From Zunongwangia sp. HGR-M22 (GTDB taxonomy: Bacteria > Bacteroidota > Bacteroidia > Flavobacteriales > Flavobacteriaceae): 64,000 nucleotides of DNA. Below, in pieces: positions 55,190 to 64,000 of the stretch. The stretch is taken from NCBI RefSeq assembly GCF_027594425.1, contig NZ_CP115159.1:550001-614000 (forward strand), written 5' to 3'. Positions within the stretch are counted from its first letter, which is position 1; each line of letters opens with the position of its first letter. Made by a program: the position numbers and the translations under genes. The notes under the pieces are model-generated. The model did not search any database. It was not told the origin of the DNA and was given only the letters and a program-made list of their open reading frames with translations.

Positions 55190-55215
55190 AATGGACTTTA
55201 ATACTTTTACTTTTG
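55183..55215 (+). promoter_or_regulatory. Promoter for the secreted protein gene at 55241
   Basis: TTTG (55183-55186) lies 21 bases before TACTTTTG (55208-55215), a TTTG-N21-TAnnTTTG pattern. The TTTG is inside the end of the HAD gene. The start codon lies 25 bases after the box. Confidence 0.5.
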
Positions 55216-55240
55216 AACTGAGAATTAAATTAAAATAATA

Positions 55241-56074
55241 ATGAAAAAGCTTACTGTTTTATTTGCAATATTATTTACCGCTATTATCTATGGTCAAAAA
55301 AGCGTGGATGATTATAAATATGTGATTGTTCCAGAGAAATTCGAATTCTCAAAAGAGAAAAATCAATATCAGGTTAATGCGCTTACAAAGTTTTTATTAG
55401 AGAAGTATGGATTTTCAACGGTGATGAAAAGCGCTGAAAAACCAGCTGAATTGCAAAATAATAACTGTTTAGCCTTAGAGGCAGATGTTCAAAATAATTC
55501 AGGTTTATTTGTGACCAAAATGGTGCTTCAATTAAAAGATTGCTACGGGAATGTGATTTATGAGTCTAAAGAGGGAAGAAGTAGAGAAAAAGAGTATAAA
55601 AGCGCTTACCATGAAGCCTTAAGAGATGCCTTTACATCTTTAGAAGATTTAGATTATTCGTACAACGAGGATCCTATAGTAGAACAAGCTTCAAATAAAC
55701 AGGTTGAAAAACAACCAAAAGCTGTTGCAGCTACTGAAGTTTCTAATGCTGTAGAGAGTGAAGTAGAAGTGGTTGAAGAAAACGAAATGGATACTGAAGA
55801 TTCTATTATTGCAACTTCTTCAGAAAAGTTTTTTGTGAACGATAATTCTGTTTATTTTCTTAAAGAGAATGAATCTGGATTTGGTTTTTATCAAAAAGGA
55901 ATGTCAGAACCTTTTGCAATGCTTATAAAATCTGATGGTTCAGATAATTTTATCTACAATTCACTCACTAAACAAGGAATTGCTTATTTTGATGAAGACG
56001 GAAGTATTGTTGTAGAGATTTTTGATCGCCAAAGCAATAAAACGATAAAAACCGTTTATAAACTTCAGGATTAA
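55241..56074 (+). CDS. Secreted protein of unknown function
   Basis: The 277-residue protein has a signal peptide (MKKLTVLFAILFTAIIYGQ). A folded domain follows (VDDYKYVIVPEKFEFSKEKN to EALRDAFTSLEDLDYSYN), then an acidic linker of about 50 residues (EVEVVEENEMDTED) and a small C-terminal domain with YFLKENESGFGFYQKG. I do not recognise a family. It has its own promoter and ends tail-to-tail with rarA, with overlapping stop codons. Confidence 0.7.
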   Translation: MKKLTVLFAILFTAIIYGQKSVDDYKYVIVPEKFEFSKEKNQYQVNALTKFLLEKYGFSTVMKSAEKPAELQNNNCLALEADVQNNSGLFVTKMVLQLKDCYGNVIYESKEGRSREKEYKSAYHEALRDAFTSLEDLDYSYNEDPIVEQASNKQVEKQPKAVAATEVSNAVESEVEVVEENEMDTEDSIIATSSEKFFVNDNSVYFLKENESGFGFYQKGMSEPFAMLIKSDGSDNFIYNSLTKQGIAYFDEDGSIVVEIFDRQSNKTIKTVYKLQD

Positions 56075-57345
56075 TAATTGTATTTTCCAGACCATCTTTT
56101 CCGAAGAAATTCGCGTTGAGAGTTTTCTCTAGGGTTATTGCCCGGCTCGTAAAGGATGGTATTTTTTATCTCATCTGGTAAAAATTCTGCTTTTACAAAA
56201 TTACCTTCATAATTGTGGGCATATTTGTAGTTTTCCCCATATCCTAAATCTTTCATTAATTTAGTTGGTGCATTTCGAATATTAAGGGGTACAGAAAGAT
56301 TTCCTGTTTGCTTTACTAAGCTCATAGCTTGATTTATGGCTTGATAGGAAGCATTACTTTTTGGTGAAGTCGCCAAGTAGGTTACACATTGGCTTAAAAT
56401 AATTCTGGCTTCAGGATAACCAATAGTTGTTACCGCCTGGAATGTGTTGTTGGCAATTACTAACGCTGTAGGATTTGCATTTCCTATATCTTCACTGGCA
56501 AGGATTAATAATCTTCTGGCAATAAATTTCACATCCTCTCCACCTTCAATCATTCTGGCTAGCCAATAAACAGCTCCGTTAGGATCACTACCTCTAATCG
56601 ATTTTATAAATGCTGAAATGATATCATAATGCTGTTCGCCGGTTTTGTCGTAGAGCACCGTGTTTTGTTGTACTTTTTCAAAAACTAGATCATTAGTAAT
56701 TTCAGATCCTTCGTCACTTGAATTAACTAAGAGTTCGAAAATGTTGAGTAATTTTCGTGCATCACCGCCACTTAATCGCAGCAAAGCTTCGGTTTCTTTA
56801 AGCTTTACGTTTTTCGAAGCTATAATTTTATCCTCTTTCATCGCTCTGTTAAGCAAAGCGATTAGATCTTCTTTAGAGAAAGGTTTGAGTACGTAAACCT
56901 GACATCTGGAAAGTAATGCTGAAATAACCTCAAAACTTGGGTTTTCTGTAGTCGCACCGATTAAAGTTACCCAGCCTTTTTCTACGGCACCAAGAAGCGA
57001 ATCTTGCTGAGACTTACTGAAGCGATGAATTTCATCTATAAAAAGAATCGGACTTTTTGTCGTAAATAAACCATCACTTTTTTTTGCTTTCTGAATGACT
57101 TCGCGTACATCTTTTACACCACTACTTATCGCACTTAGGGTGAAGAATGGACGATCAGATTCATTAGCGATGATATTTGCTAATGTCGTCTTACCAACGC
57201 CAGGAGGCCCCCAAAAAATCATCGAAGGGATTATTCCTCTTTGTATTTGCTGTTTTAAAGCTCCTTTTTCTCCAATAAGGTGCGTCTGACTCAAATATTG
57301 CCCTAAAGTCTTTGGTCGAAGTCTTTCTGCTAGTGGTTCACTCAT
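56071..57345 (-). CDS. rarA: Replication-associated recombination protein A
   Basis: The 424-residue AAA+ ATPase, also known as MgsA, has Walker A FWGPPGVGKTTL near residues 44-55, Walker B ILFIDEIHRFSKSQQD, sensor-like GATTENPSFEVISALLSRC and the C-terminal family stretch LIASEDIGNANP-like ILASEDIGNANPTAL, and YLGYGENYKYAHNYEG-like DLGYGENYKYAHNYEG. It acts at stalled replication forks. A -7 box lies four bases before the start codon, which suggests a leaderless mRNA. Confidence 0.94.
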   Translation of the reverse strand: MSEPLAERLRPKTLGQYLSQTHLIGEKGALKQQIQRGIIPSMIFWGPPGVGKTTLANIIANESDRPFFTLSAISSGVKDVREVIQKAKKSDGLFTTKSPILFIDEIHRFSKSQQDSLLGAVEKGWVTLIGATTENPSFEVISALLSRCQVYVLKPFSKEDLIALLNRAMKEDKIIASKNVKLKETEALLRLSGGDARKLLNIFELLVNSSDEGSEITNDLVFEKVQQNTVLYDKTGEQHYDIISAFIKSIRGSDPNGAVYWLARMIEGGEDVKFIARRLLILASEDIGNANPTALVIANNTFQAVTTIGYPEARIILSQCVTYLATSPKSNASYQAINQAMSLVKQTGNLSVPLNIRNAPTKLMKDLGYGENYKYAHNYEGNFVKAEFLPDEIKNTILYEPGNNPRENSQREFLRKRWSGKYNY

Positions 57346-57349
57346 ATTG

Positions 57350-57357
57350 CAAATGTA
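57350..57357 (-). promoter_or_regulatory. Candidate -7 box for rarA, four bases before the start
   Basis: The minus strand reads TACATTTG, matching TAnnTTTG, and ends four bases before the ATG at 57345. A TTTG upstream at 57374-57371 is only 13 bases away, shorter than usual. Confidence 0.4.
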
Positions 57358-57431
57358 AAAATTAGAATGACAAAATATCTACTATGTTGAATTGGTTATT
57401 TTTTTGTAGTATGCTATAAAATTAATAGAGA

Positions 57432-58172
57432 TTGAGCAGCAAGGAAAATTTTCAATTCACACCGGGAGTTATTGGTTATCCCTTAGTTTTTGTGTTAATT
57501 ATATGGATTGTATTTTGGGCTGAAGTGAGATTTGGTTTCAGCCTAAATCATTTGGGAGTCTTTCCCCGAACTCTTGCTGGGTTAAGAGGTGTGATTTTTT
57601 CTCCATTTATCCATAGTGGGATAAAACATTTATTTAATAATACAATTCCGCTTTTGGTGCTTTCTATGGCCTTATTTTATTTTTACCGAAGTATACGGTG
57701 GAAGGTTTTGGGCTACGGTTTTTTCTTAACTGGTATTGTTACGTGGTTAATAGCAAGGCCGGCTTTTCATATAGGTGCTAGCGGAATTATTTATCTATTA
57801 GCAAGTTTCTTGTTTTTCAAAGGAATATTTTCAAAACACTACAGGTTGGTTGCGCTATCTTTAATCGTTGTTTTTCTGTATGGTGGATTATTTTGGTATG
57901 TAACACCAATTGATCCTGAAATTTCTTGGGAAGGTCATCTGTCCGGCTTAATAGTAGGTTTGGTCTTTGCGTTTGCATTTAAAAAAGATATCGCAATTTC
58001 TCCGAAATATAGATGGGAGCAGGAAGATTATGATGAGGAAGAAGATGAATTTATGAAGCATTTTGATGAAAATGGAAATTTCATTGAAAAATTACCTGAA
58101 GATGAAACTGCTGATGAAGAAGATCAAATTCAGGTAAATTATATTTTTAAAAAAGCGGATAAAAAAGATTGA
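57432..58172 (+). CDS. Rhomboid family intramembrane serine protease
   Basis: The 246-residue protein has the rhomboid fold of about six helices with the active Ser in HIGASGIIYLL near residues 114-124 and the active His in WEGHLSGLIVGL. Asparagine in LFNNTIPLL near residue 70 fits the oxyanion site. An acidic cytoplasmic tail follows. The start is TTG at 57432; no ATG allows the full first helix. Substrates are unknown. Confidence 0.87.
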   Translation: MSSKENFQFTPGVIGYPLVFVLIIWIVFWAEVRFGFSLNHLGVFPRTLAGLRGVIFSPFIHSGIKHLFNNTIPLLVLSMALFYFYRSIRWKVLGYGFFLTGIVTWLIARPAFHIGASGIIYLLASFLFFKGIFSKHYRLVALSLIVVFLYGGLFWYVTPIDPEISWEGHLSGLIVGLVFAFAFKKDIAISPKYRWEQEDYDEEEDEFMKHFDENGNFIEKLPEDETADEEDQIQVNYIFKKADKKD

Positions 58173-58175
58173 AAT

Positions 58176-58910
58176 TTAAAATCGCTGTCTAACCACTTCA
58201 TAAAGAAAAGCACCACACGCCACAGAAACATTCAAAGAAGCAATCTCTCCGTGCATTGGTAACTTAACCGAATGATCTACTGTTTTTAAAATTGAAGGCG
58301 TTACTCCTTTTGCTTCGTTACCCATAACTATTGCTGAAGGTTTTTTGAAATCGACATCATATAAATGCATTTCTGTTTTTTCGGTAGCAGCAACAACCTG
58401 TATTCCGCTAGATTGTAAATAGAAAACAGCGTCTTTAATATGGCTTACTTTGCAAATTGGAATTTTAAATACCGCACCAGCTGAAGTTTTCACGGTATCA
58501 GCGTTAATTGGAGCAGCTCCTTTTTCAGGAATAATTATCGCATCTACTCCGCAACATTCTGCAGTTCTTATAATCGCACCAAAATTACGCACATCGTTTA
58601 CCTGATCTAAAAGTAGAAAAAAAGGAGCTTCTTTTTTAGCTAATATGGGTTCTACAGTATCTTCTAAAGTTAGAAAATCGATTGGGCTTATCTTCGCAAC
58701 AACACCTTGATGGTTCCCTTTGCTTAAATTATGTAATTTTTCCTGCGGAACGTAAGATATATTGTATTGTCCTTTAGCAAGGGTTCTTTTTAATTCTGAA
58801 AACAGATCTCCCGATAAACCTTTTTGAATAAAGATTTTATCGATAGTTTCTCCGCTTTCAATAGCCTCTATTACTGCCCTAATTCCAAATATTGTCGTAG
58901 TCTCTTTCAT
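58176..58910 (-). CDS. rlmB: 23S rRNA (guanosine-2'-O)-methyltransferase RlmB
   Basis: The 244-residue SPOUT methyltransferase has an N-terminal substrate domain (TTTIFGIRAVIEAIESGETIDKIFIQ) and the knotted C-terminal domain with LDQVNDVRNFGAIIRTAECCG, SAGAVFKIPICKV, IVMGNEAKGVTPSIL and LPMHGEIASLNVSVA. RlmB modifies G2251 of 23S rRNA. TrmH-family relatives differ little, so the exact site is inferred. It is convergent with the rhomboid gene, three bases away. Confidence 0.88.
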   Translation of the reverse strand: MKETTTIFGIRAVIEAIESGETIDKIFIQKGLSGDLFSELKRTLAKGQYNISYVPQEKLHNLSKGNHQGVVAKISPIDFLTLEDTVEPILAKKEAPFFLLLDQVNDVRNFGAIIRTAECCGVDAIIIPEKGAAPINADTVKTSAGAVFKIPICKVSHIKDAVFYLQSSGIQVVAATEKTEMHLYDVDFKKPSAIVMGNEAKGVTPSILKTVDHSVKLPMHGEIASLNVSVACGAFLYEVVRQRF

Positions 58911-58990
58911 GGGGTAAAAGTAATAGAAGAATTTGAATTAAAACCTATAACATTCAAAAATGAAGAAATAAGGAAGTACTTGAAAGGACT

Positions 58991-59680
58991 TTATTTTAAA
59001 AGACTGTGATAATATTCTGCTACGGGTATCAAATCTATAGGTTCTTCAATCTCTATATTTTTTTCCTCTAAATAGCGAGAGATTTTAGCTTTTTTATCTT
59101 TAAAAATTTTTATAACAGACCTATTTTTTAGTTTGACCTCTTCATATTTATTATTATTGTTTATTACATAATATTTAGTTTTGAATTTATATTCGGCGTT
59201 ATACGTGTTGTTAGAGCTGCTGGTCCATCCGCTTGCATTTGGGTCGTCTAGATCCTTAATATATTCTATAATTACTATTTTTGAAGGAGGTGAAACTATT
59301 TCATAGTATTTTGTTTCTTTTTTATTCTTTTCAAAATCATACCCAGGTATTTTATTTAATAATACTTTTGCGTTACTATTCTGGATTATCATTCCTTTAA
59401 AACCGCTATCTTTTAACACCATTATGTTATTAGATCCAGAGGTAGTTTTGTAAACGATGTTATTTTGATGAATGTCGTAGTTTATAAGTTGCGCATCGCT
59501 TCTGGTTTCATTTGCGTAAATTCCGTACCCTACATGCCATTCGTCAAAAAGAAAAGGAGTTCCATTTGTTCCACCCCGAGTAATTTTGTAGCCATCGGAA
59601 ATGTTACCGGTAGCAATGTCGCTTTGGCTTAGAGCTGCGGCATAGGTAAATAGTGATAGTGCTAAAAGTTTGATTTTCAT
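58991..59680 (-). CDS. Secreted protein of unknown function
   Basis: The 229-residue protein has a signal peptide (MKIKLLALSLFTYAAALSQ) and a mature part rich in Lys, Asn and Tyr with short strands such as NIVYKTTSGSNNIMVLKDSG and EYKFKTKYYVINNNNKYEEV. It has no metal or catalytic motif that I can see. It lies alone between rlmB and the SusD gene, whose terminator stands before it. I cannot assign a family. Confidence 0.65.
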   Translation of the reverse strand: MKIKLLALSLFTYAAALSQSDIATGNISDGYKITRGGTNGTPFLFDEWHVGYGIYANETRSDAQLINYDIHQNNIVYKTTSGSNNIMVLKDSGFKGMIIQNSNAKVLLNKIPGYDFEKNKKETKYYEIVSPPSKIVIIEYIKDLDDPNASGWTSSSNNTYNAEYKFKTKYYVINNNNKYEEVKLKNRSVIKIFKDKKAKISRYLEEKNIEIEEPIDLIPVAEYYHSLLK

Positions 59681-59724
59681 GATATTTGATTTATATACAA
59701 GATAAGCATTAGATTTTATATATA

Positions 59725-59754
59725 AAAAGCCTGTACAGATATGTACAGGCTTTT
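59725..59754. terminator. Terminator of the SusC/SusD operon
   Basis: AAAAGCCTGTACA (59725-59737) and TGTACAGGCTTTT (59742-59754) form a perfect 13-base-pair stem with a four-base loop and T residues on both strands, 23 bases after the susD stop. Confidence 0.85.
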
Positions 59755-59777
59755 AAACAAGCTAATTCTAATGAAAC

Positions 59778-61220
59778 TTATTCAAAAATCCAGATCTTAG
59801 TATTCAGATCATCAGGTCCTTGTTCTGAAATTGCTTCATTATACGATTCTTCGTTTAGATCTCCAGCAGTAGCTGAATATGCTTGTCTGTTAGGAATTCC
59901 TGTAGCTCCACTTAAAAGGGTTGGTGCAGCTTCAAGTTCTTTTTCAAATCCTGCCGCTAACATTCTTCTCCATTCTGCCCATGCTTCGTAACCCTGTAAA
60001 TAAAGGCTTACCCATTTTTCGTAACCAATAGATTCTCTTCCGTTATAAGAATTATCAGCGATATAGTCATCAGCTTCATCATCAGATATTCCCCACTGTG
60101 ACATAGATGCTTTAATTGCTTCTTTATAAAGATCACTCGCATCCTCAGTTGTCCAACCTAAAGCTGCAGCTTCCGATCTCGCGAAAAGTACTTCAGAATA
60201 CGTAAATATGTATAATGGAGCAGTTTGATTGTTTATAACATCAGCCGTGATAAAAGAATAATCATCTATAGCAGAATTTTGTTGCCCATAAGGAGCTCCG
60301 ATAAAGTCACCGGCTGAATTTGCTGGCTCTGCCATTGCGTAAAGTCTAGGGTCTTCAGGATCGGAAATTGAACCTGAACCTACTAATGATTCAACAAAAG
60401 TATCACTCACCGCAAAATCTTTTCTAAAGTTTGGTGCATAAAACCTATCTTCCCAAGGATTATCGTTGTTTTCGTCTGCAAGATAAGGATAGAATAGGTT
60501 TTCATCATTAGAAGAAATGGCACCACCTAAAGCTTCATTGAACATTGAAGATCCAAGTGTTGGGTTGGCTTCTGATAATCTTAATGCCATTACCATTTTT
60601 AATGTATTTCCAAAAGTTCTCCATTTAGACATATCTCCTTCAAATATAAAATCACCTGTAGGTCCATTGCCATCGTCAATAATGGAAAGCGCATAATCGA
60701 TTTCTTCGAAAAGGCCCATGTATATATCTTCCTGAGAATCATAAGCCGGATAGATATTGTCTGTGCCACTAAGAGCTTCGCTATAAGGAATTCTTCCCCA
60801 TCGAAGTGTCATAGACTCAATGAAATATGCTCTAAGTATGGTGGCAGTAGCGATCTGGTTCGCGTTGGATCCTCCAGATATCGCGCTGGCAGCTGTATCC
60901 TCATTAGTATTGAGTTCGATTATTCCATTAAGGTCAGCTAAAATAGCATACCAGCCATTGAAGCTCCAGTTTAAATCTCCATATTGAGATTCTTCTGGAT
61001 ATTGACCGTTTGAGATATATTGAACATATAAGTTAGGAGTTGTAGCTCCTACATAATCACTAACAGCTCTCTCTGCTCCAGTTAATAGGCTTGAAGTGGT
61101 AGGATTGCTAGGAGCATTATTGTTGACATTCGTATCATTAAAATCTACTGTATCACAAGATGTGATCGCTAGGGAAACAGCAAAAATTAGAGTTGATACT
61201 TTTATAAATTTATTTTTCAT
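59778..61220 (-). CDS. SusD/RagB family outer membrane lipoprotein
   Basis: The 480-residue protein has a lipoprotein signal with ITSC at Cys22 and a helical SusD fold with TPR-like parts (QIATATILRAYFIESMTLRWGRIPYSEALSG, EVLFARSEAAALGWTTEDASDLYKEAIKASM). It appears closer to the SusD-like group with a C-terminal YLQGYEAWAEWRRML region than to starch SusD. It covers the SusC channel at the cell surface and helps capture a ligand. It starts 16 bases after the SusC stop. No glycoside hydrolase or peptidase gene in the window shows what is taken up. Confidence 0.92.
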   Translation of the reverse strand: MKNKFIKVSTLIFAVSLAITSCDTVDFNDTNVNNNAPSNPTTSSLLTGAERAVSDYVGATTPNLYVQYISNGQYPEESQYGDLNWSFNGWYAILADLNGIIELNTNEDTAASAISGGSNANQIATATILRAYFIESMTLRWGRIPYSEALSGTDNIYPAYDSQEDIYMGLFEEIDYALSIIDDGNGPTGDFIFEGDMSKWRTFGNTLKMVMALRLSEANPTLGSSMFNEALGGAISSNDENLFYPYLADENNDNPWEDRFYAPNFRKDFAVSDTFVESLVGSGSISDPEDPRLYAMAEPANSAGDFIGAPYGQQNSAIDDYSFITADVINNQTAPLYIFTYSEVLFARSEAAALGWTTEDASDLYKEAIKASMSQWGISDDEADDYIADNSYNGRESIGYEKWVSLYLQGYEAWAEWRRMLAAGFEKELEAAPTLLSGATGIPNRQAYSATAGDLNEESYNEAISEQGPDDLNTKIWIFE

Positions 61221-61236
61221 TATTCTCCGTGTTTTA

Positions 61237-64000
61237 TTAAAATGATAAAGTGACGTTTAGACCAATTGTTCTAGCCATAGGTAGCTGTCCGCCTTCAGTC
61301 CATGCGTAATCAGGATCTTCTATTTCAGAGGTGTCAATCCCATCAATTGAAGAGTATATTAACCATAAGTTGTTTGCATAAGCTCCTATGTTTATATCTT
61401 TAAATGGCGTATTTGTGAGTAAATTTTTTGGAATTGTATAGTCTATTCTAGCCTGTCTAAGTTTTACGTATGAGTTATTATATAACCATTCCTCAGCAAG
61501 TCCAAACATATAACTTTCGTAATATGTTTGAGCATCCACATGATAAGAAACTGGTTCGCCTGAATTTTCGTCAACTCCTTCTATAAATACACCACCGCTG
61601 TTAGCCCCGTCTGTTACAGGATCCCTAAGAGGATTTCCTAAATTGTTGTTTCCAACTGTTTCTGTAGATAATCCTGAATAGGCATTAAACATTTTTGTAG
61701 TAGAAAATATTTTACCACCTTTCTGGAAATCGATATCAAAACTCAGGCTTAGATTTTTATACTGTAAGTAGTGAGACATACCACCTGTGAAATCTGGCAG
61801 TACATTACCTAAATATTGAGAAGACTCGTATCTAGGTTGACCACTAGAACTTAATAATATGTTTCCATCCTCATCACGAGAATATTTACGCCCATAGATA
61901 GCACCCCATTCTTCACCTGTTCTTTCCTGAAGAGATGTTCCTCCCCAAGTTGAAGCAAGTACATTAGTGTTGATTCCTGGAGATATCTGATCTACAGTTC
62001 TTTCTAAGGTCGCAAAATTTGTTGTGAAATTCCATTCGAAATCATCTGTTCTAGCAGGAACTAGATTTAATGAAATTTCCCAGCCATTGTATGTTTGTTT
62101 ACCATCATTGCTACGAGTAGCAGTGTATCCTGTAGAACCATCTAAAGAAACGCTTACTGGTAATCTCTCATCTGTTTTTTCAAAGTAAGTAACGTCTAAG
62201 CCAATTCTACTATTTAGAAGCTTAAATTCTGTTCCGAACTCCATTTCTTCTCTTACTCCTCCTATAAGTGAAGGATTTACTAAAGTTCCAGGATAGGATA
62301 AAGAACCATAGCCAGAATATGGTGTTCCTACGTCATAAGTTTGGACGATGTCGTAAATATCTGGAAATTGTGGAGCCTGAGCAAAACTACCTCTTAATTT
62401 ACCAAAATTGATCAAATCATTTTGCTCAAGAAGTTTACTAAATATAAAACTAAAGGAACCTCCATAAGTTTCTACTCTATTATCTGAAGGAGTTGCCGTG
62501 GATTGCCAATCTAAACGAGCAGAACCATCTAAGAATAATATTCCTTTGAAACCAATTGAGGCTTTTGAAAATACAGATTGTCTTTTTCGATCCTCTTTAT
62601 AACTAGATACATTTGGTCTACCTACCGAGGTGTTTAAACTATAAAAACCGTCAGCTTGAAGTCCTCCTGTAGTCGAAGCATTTATATTTTTAAAATTGTA
62701 ATCCTGCAGTTCAAATCCCACATTTGCGGTAATGTCAAAATCATCATTTAAATCGTGGTCGTAATTTAATATACCAAAAAGCTCATCTGTGCTTTCATAG
62801 CTTTCACCTTCACCATAAGCCGGCGTGTTCAATCCCCCCCAAGGCGATCTAAATGTAGATTCGTAAGCTTCGTAATTCTTTCTTAGTTCTATACTACCAG
62901 TAAGATCCGAATAGAAATCATAAGAGATACCGATTTTTCCGTATAAAGAGTTCTTCGTCTGTGGTACTTTTGCTTCATTTACACTAAGATATGGTGAATC
63001 CCAATATAAAGGTCTCGCATTAGTTGGACTATTGATATTCCATGAAACTACTTGTCCACCTCTTCTATAATCTTTTAGTCTATCGATATCTAATTGTCTT
63101 TGCCACCACTGGTTGAAGTTAGATGCGATATTCCCATAACCTGTTTCTACAAAATTTGTAGTTCTTCGATCTTGGTAACTTACATTAGCAAAACCTTGTA
63201 ATTTTTCTGTGATATCAAGTGTTGCATTCATGGTAGCTTGAATTCGGTTTTGATCTGCTCCAGGAATGATACTTTTTCGTTCAACGCGAGCTATTGATGC
63301 TCTAATGGAATATTCTTCTCCACCTTTAGAAAAGGTAAGGTTCGTATTATTGGTTATACCAGTTCTAAAAAAGTTTTTAACATTATCTGGATTAGGGGAG
63401 AATGGTCTTAATTCTCCAAATTCAGGTTGTCCTTGAATCCAGCTATCCCAATGACGTACCATTTGGCCTTCCATTTTTGGTCCCCAACTTTCATCTGCAT
63501 AGTATTCTACCATGCTTTGTCCATCAAATGAAGCCCAGCTTTCTGGGTGAACCGACGGATCGTAAGAAAAAGTATTGAATGTTTGCTTGTAGCCTCCTCC
63601 ATATATATTTTGATATTCTGGAAGTTCAGCAACATTTTCAACTGCTGTACTGTGGTTAATAGTAATAATACTCTCACCAGATTTTGCAGACTTCGTGGTA
63701 ATAATTATAACTCCGTTAATACCTTCTGGTCCATATAGCGCTGTTGCCGCAGCACCCTTTAAAATAGACATCTCAGCGATGTCATCAGTATTGATATTTG
63801 ATGAGGACCCGACTTTAATATTGTCAACAATATAAAGAACGCCAGTATTACCTCTCAAACGAATGTTAGAATTGTCAAAACCAGAACTAGCAGCGCCGTT
63901 AAATTGCACCCCCGCAACTTTACCTGCTAAAGCGTTATTTAGATCTGTTTGTCGCGACTTTACAAGAGTATTTCCTTCTACTGTTTGCTGCGCAAATCCC
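61237..64000 (-). CDS. SusC/RagA family TonB-linked outer membrane protein, partial (5' end outside window)
   Basis: The frame is open to the window edge, so the N-terminus is missing. The visible part begins inside the plug domain (TDLNNALAGKVAGVQFNG), with IRLRGNTGVLYIVDNIKV and LKGAAATALYGPEGINGVIIITTK, the SusC-type plug sequence. A long barrel follows and ends in MARTIGLNVTLSF with the terminal aromatic expected of outer membrane proteins. It transports a ligand captured by the downstream SusD across the outer membrane, energised by TonB. The substrate is not predictable here. Confidence 0.93.
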   Translation of the reverse strand, partial: GFAQQTVEGNTLVKSRQTDLNNALAGKVAGVQFNGAASSGFDNSNIRLRGNTGVLYIVDNIKVGSSSNINTDDIAEMSILKGAAATALYGPEGINGVIIITTKSAKSGESIITINHSTAVENVAELPEYQNIYGGGYKQTFNTFSYDPSVHPESWASFDGQSMVEYYADESWGPKMEGQMVRHWDSWIQGQPEFGELRPFSPNPDNVKNFFRTGITNNTNLTFSKGGEEYSIRASIARVERKSIIPGADQNRIQATMNATLDITEKLQGFANVSYQDRRTTNFVETGYGNIASNFNQWWQRQLDIDRLKDYRRGGQVVSWNINSPTNARPLYWDSPYLSVNEAKVPQTKNSLYGKIGISYDFYSDLTGSIELRKNYEAYESTFRSPWGGLNTPAYGEGESYESTDELFGILNYDHDLNDDFDITANVGFELQDYNFKNINASTTGGLQADGFYSLNTSVGRPNVSSYKEDRKRQSVFSKASIGFKGILFLDGSARLDWQSTATPSDNRVETYGGSFSFIFSKLLEQNDLINFGKLRGSFAQAPQFPDIYDIVQTYDVGTPYSGYGSLSYPGTLVNPSLIGGVREEMEFGTEFKLLNSRIGLDVTYFEKTDERLPVSVSLDGSTGYTATRSNDGKQTYNGWEISLNLVPARTDDFEWNFTTNFATLERTVDQISPGINTNVLASTWGGTSLQERTGEEWGAIYGRKYSRDEDGNILLSSSGQPRYESSQYLGNVLPDFTGGMSHYLQYKNLSLSFDIDFQKGGKIFSTTKMFNAYSGLSTETVGNNNLGNPLRDPVTDGANSGGVFIEGVDENSGEPVSYHVDAQTYYESYMFGLAEEWLYNNSYVKLRQARIDYTIPKNLLTNTPFKDINIGAYANNLWLIYSSIDGIDTSEIEDPDYAWTEGGQLPMARTIGLNVTLSF

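Overview
The window looks like the chromosome of a Bacteroidota bacterium, most likely a member of the Flavobacteriaceae. The evidence is: type IX secretion and gliding genes (gldJ, porV, a PorP/SprF protein, and a giant protein with the type B gliding C-terminal domain); a SusC/SusD pair; a PafA-type alkaline phosphatase; a pyruvate dehydrogenase E2 with two lipoyl domains; AT-rich intergenic DNA without Shine-Dalgarno sequences; and many TAnnTTTG boxes, the -7 element of Bacteroidetes promoters. I cannot name the genus. No transposase, integrase, phage gene, CRISPR array or rRNA operon is visible. It reads as ordinary core chromosome with a few variable spots.

Layout. 1-5121 (minus) is gltB-gltD, with gltD cut by the window edge. 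5351-8923 holds an acyl-CoA dehydrogenase, anmK and a Glu/Leu/Phe/Val dehydrogenase. 9060-12211 is an exbB-exbD-tonB-like-folC operon, followed by two identical tRNA-Val(UAC) genes (12278-12481), each with its own terminator. 12536-17100 holds murF and gldJ (minus), then porV (plus). porU, which usually lies between gldJ and porV in flavobacteria, is absent from this place. 17186-20410 is cdd, pdhA and pdhC. 20479-24163 is a run of M28 peptidase, SDR, SprT-like and DUF389 genes. 24160-25664 is an MlaF/MlaE-type ABC transporter and 25780-27420 is PafA.

27604-30264 (minus) is an uncharacterised trio of KAS III-like enzyme, methyltransferase and glycosyltransferase. gcvP (minus) follows, with palindromes upstream. 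33418-37257 holds a UbiA-like membrane protein, an ECF sigma/zinc anti-sigma pair and an M3 peptidase. 37652-39604 is purE-purK (minus). This part carries two inverted copies of a REP-like element and a 17-copy heptanucleotide tract that runs into the 3' end of purK. 39726-41870 is hpt-adk-obgE, then a DUF4136 lipoprotein.

42879-49968 (minus) is an operon of a 1503-residue repeat protein with a type B CTD, its SprF-like partner and an OmpA-family protein. The big protein contains seven nearly identical 249-bp repeats. 50170-58910 carries housekeeping genes: a TPR protein, mpl, radC, a deacetylase-like protein with altered catalytic motifs, a YjjG-type HAD phosphatase, a secreted protein, rarA, a rhomboid protease and rlmB. 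The window ends with an unknown secreted protein, SusD, and a SusC gene cut by the window edge.

How the parts fit together (inference). ExbB/ExbD/TonB-like proteins could energise SusC-type transport. GldJ, PorV, SprF and the type B CTD protein belong to the secretion and adhesion machinery of the cell surface. AnmK and Mpl are both peptidoglycan-recycling enzymes, and murF belongs to the synthesis pathway they feed. I found no convincing new defence or mobile system. The best leads are the missing porU, the REP-like pair with the heptamer tract, the homogenised repeats, the KAS III trio and the deacetylase-like protein that seems to lack its catalytic aspartates.
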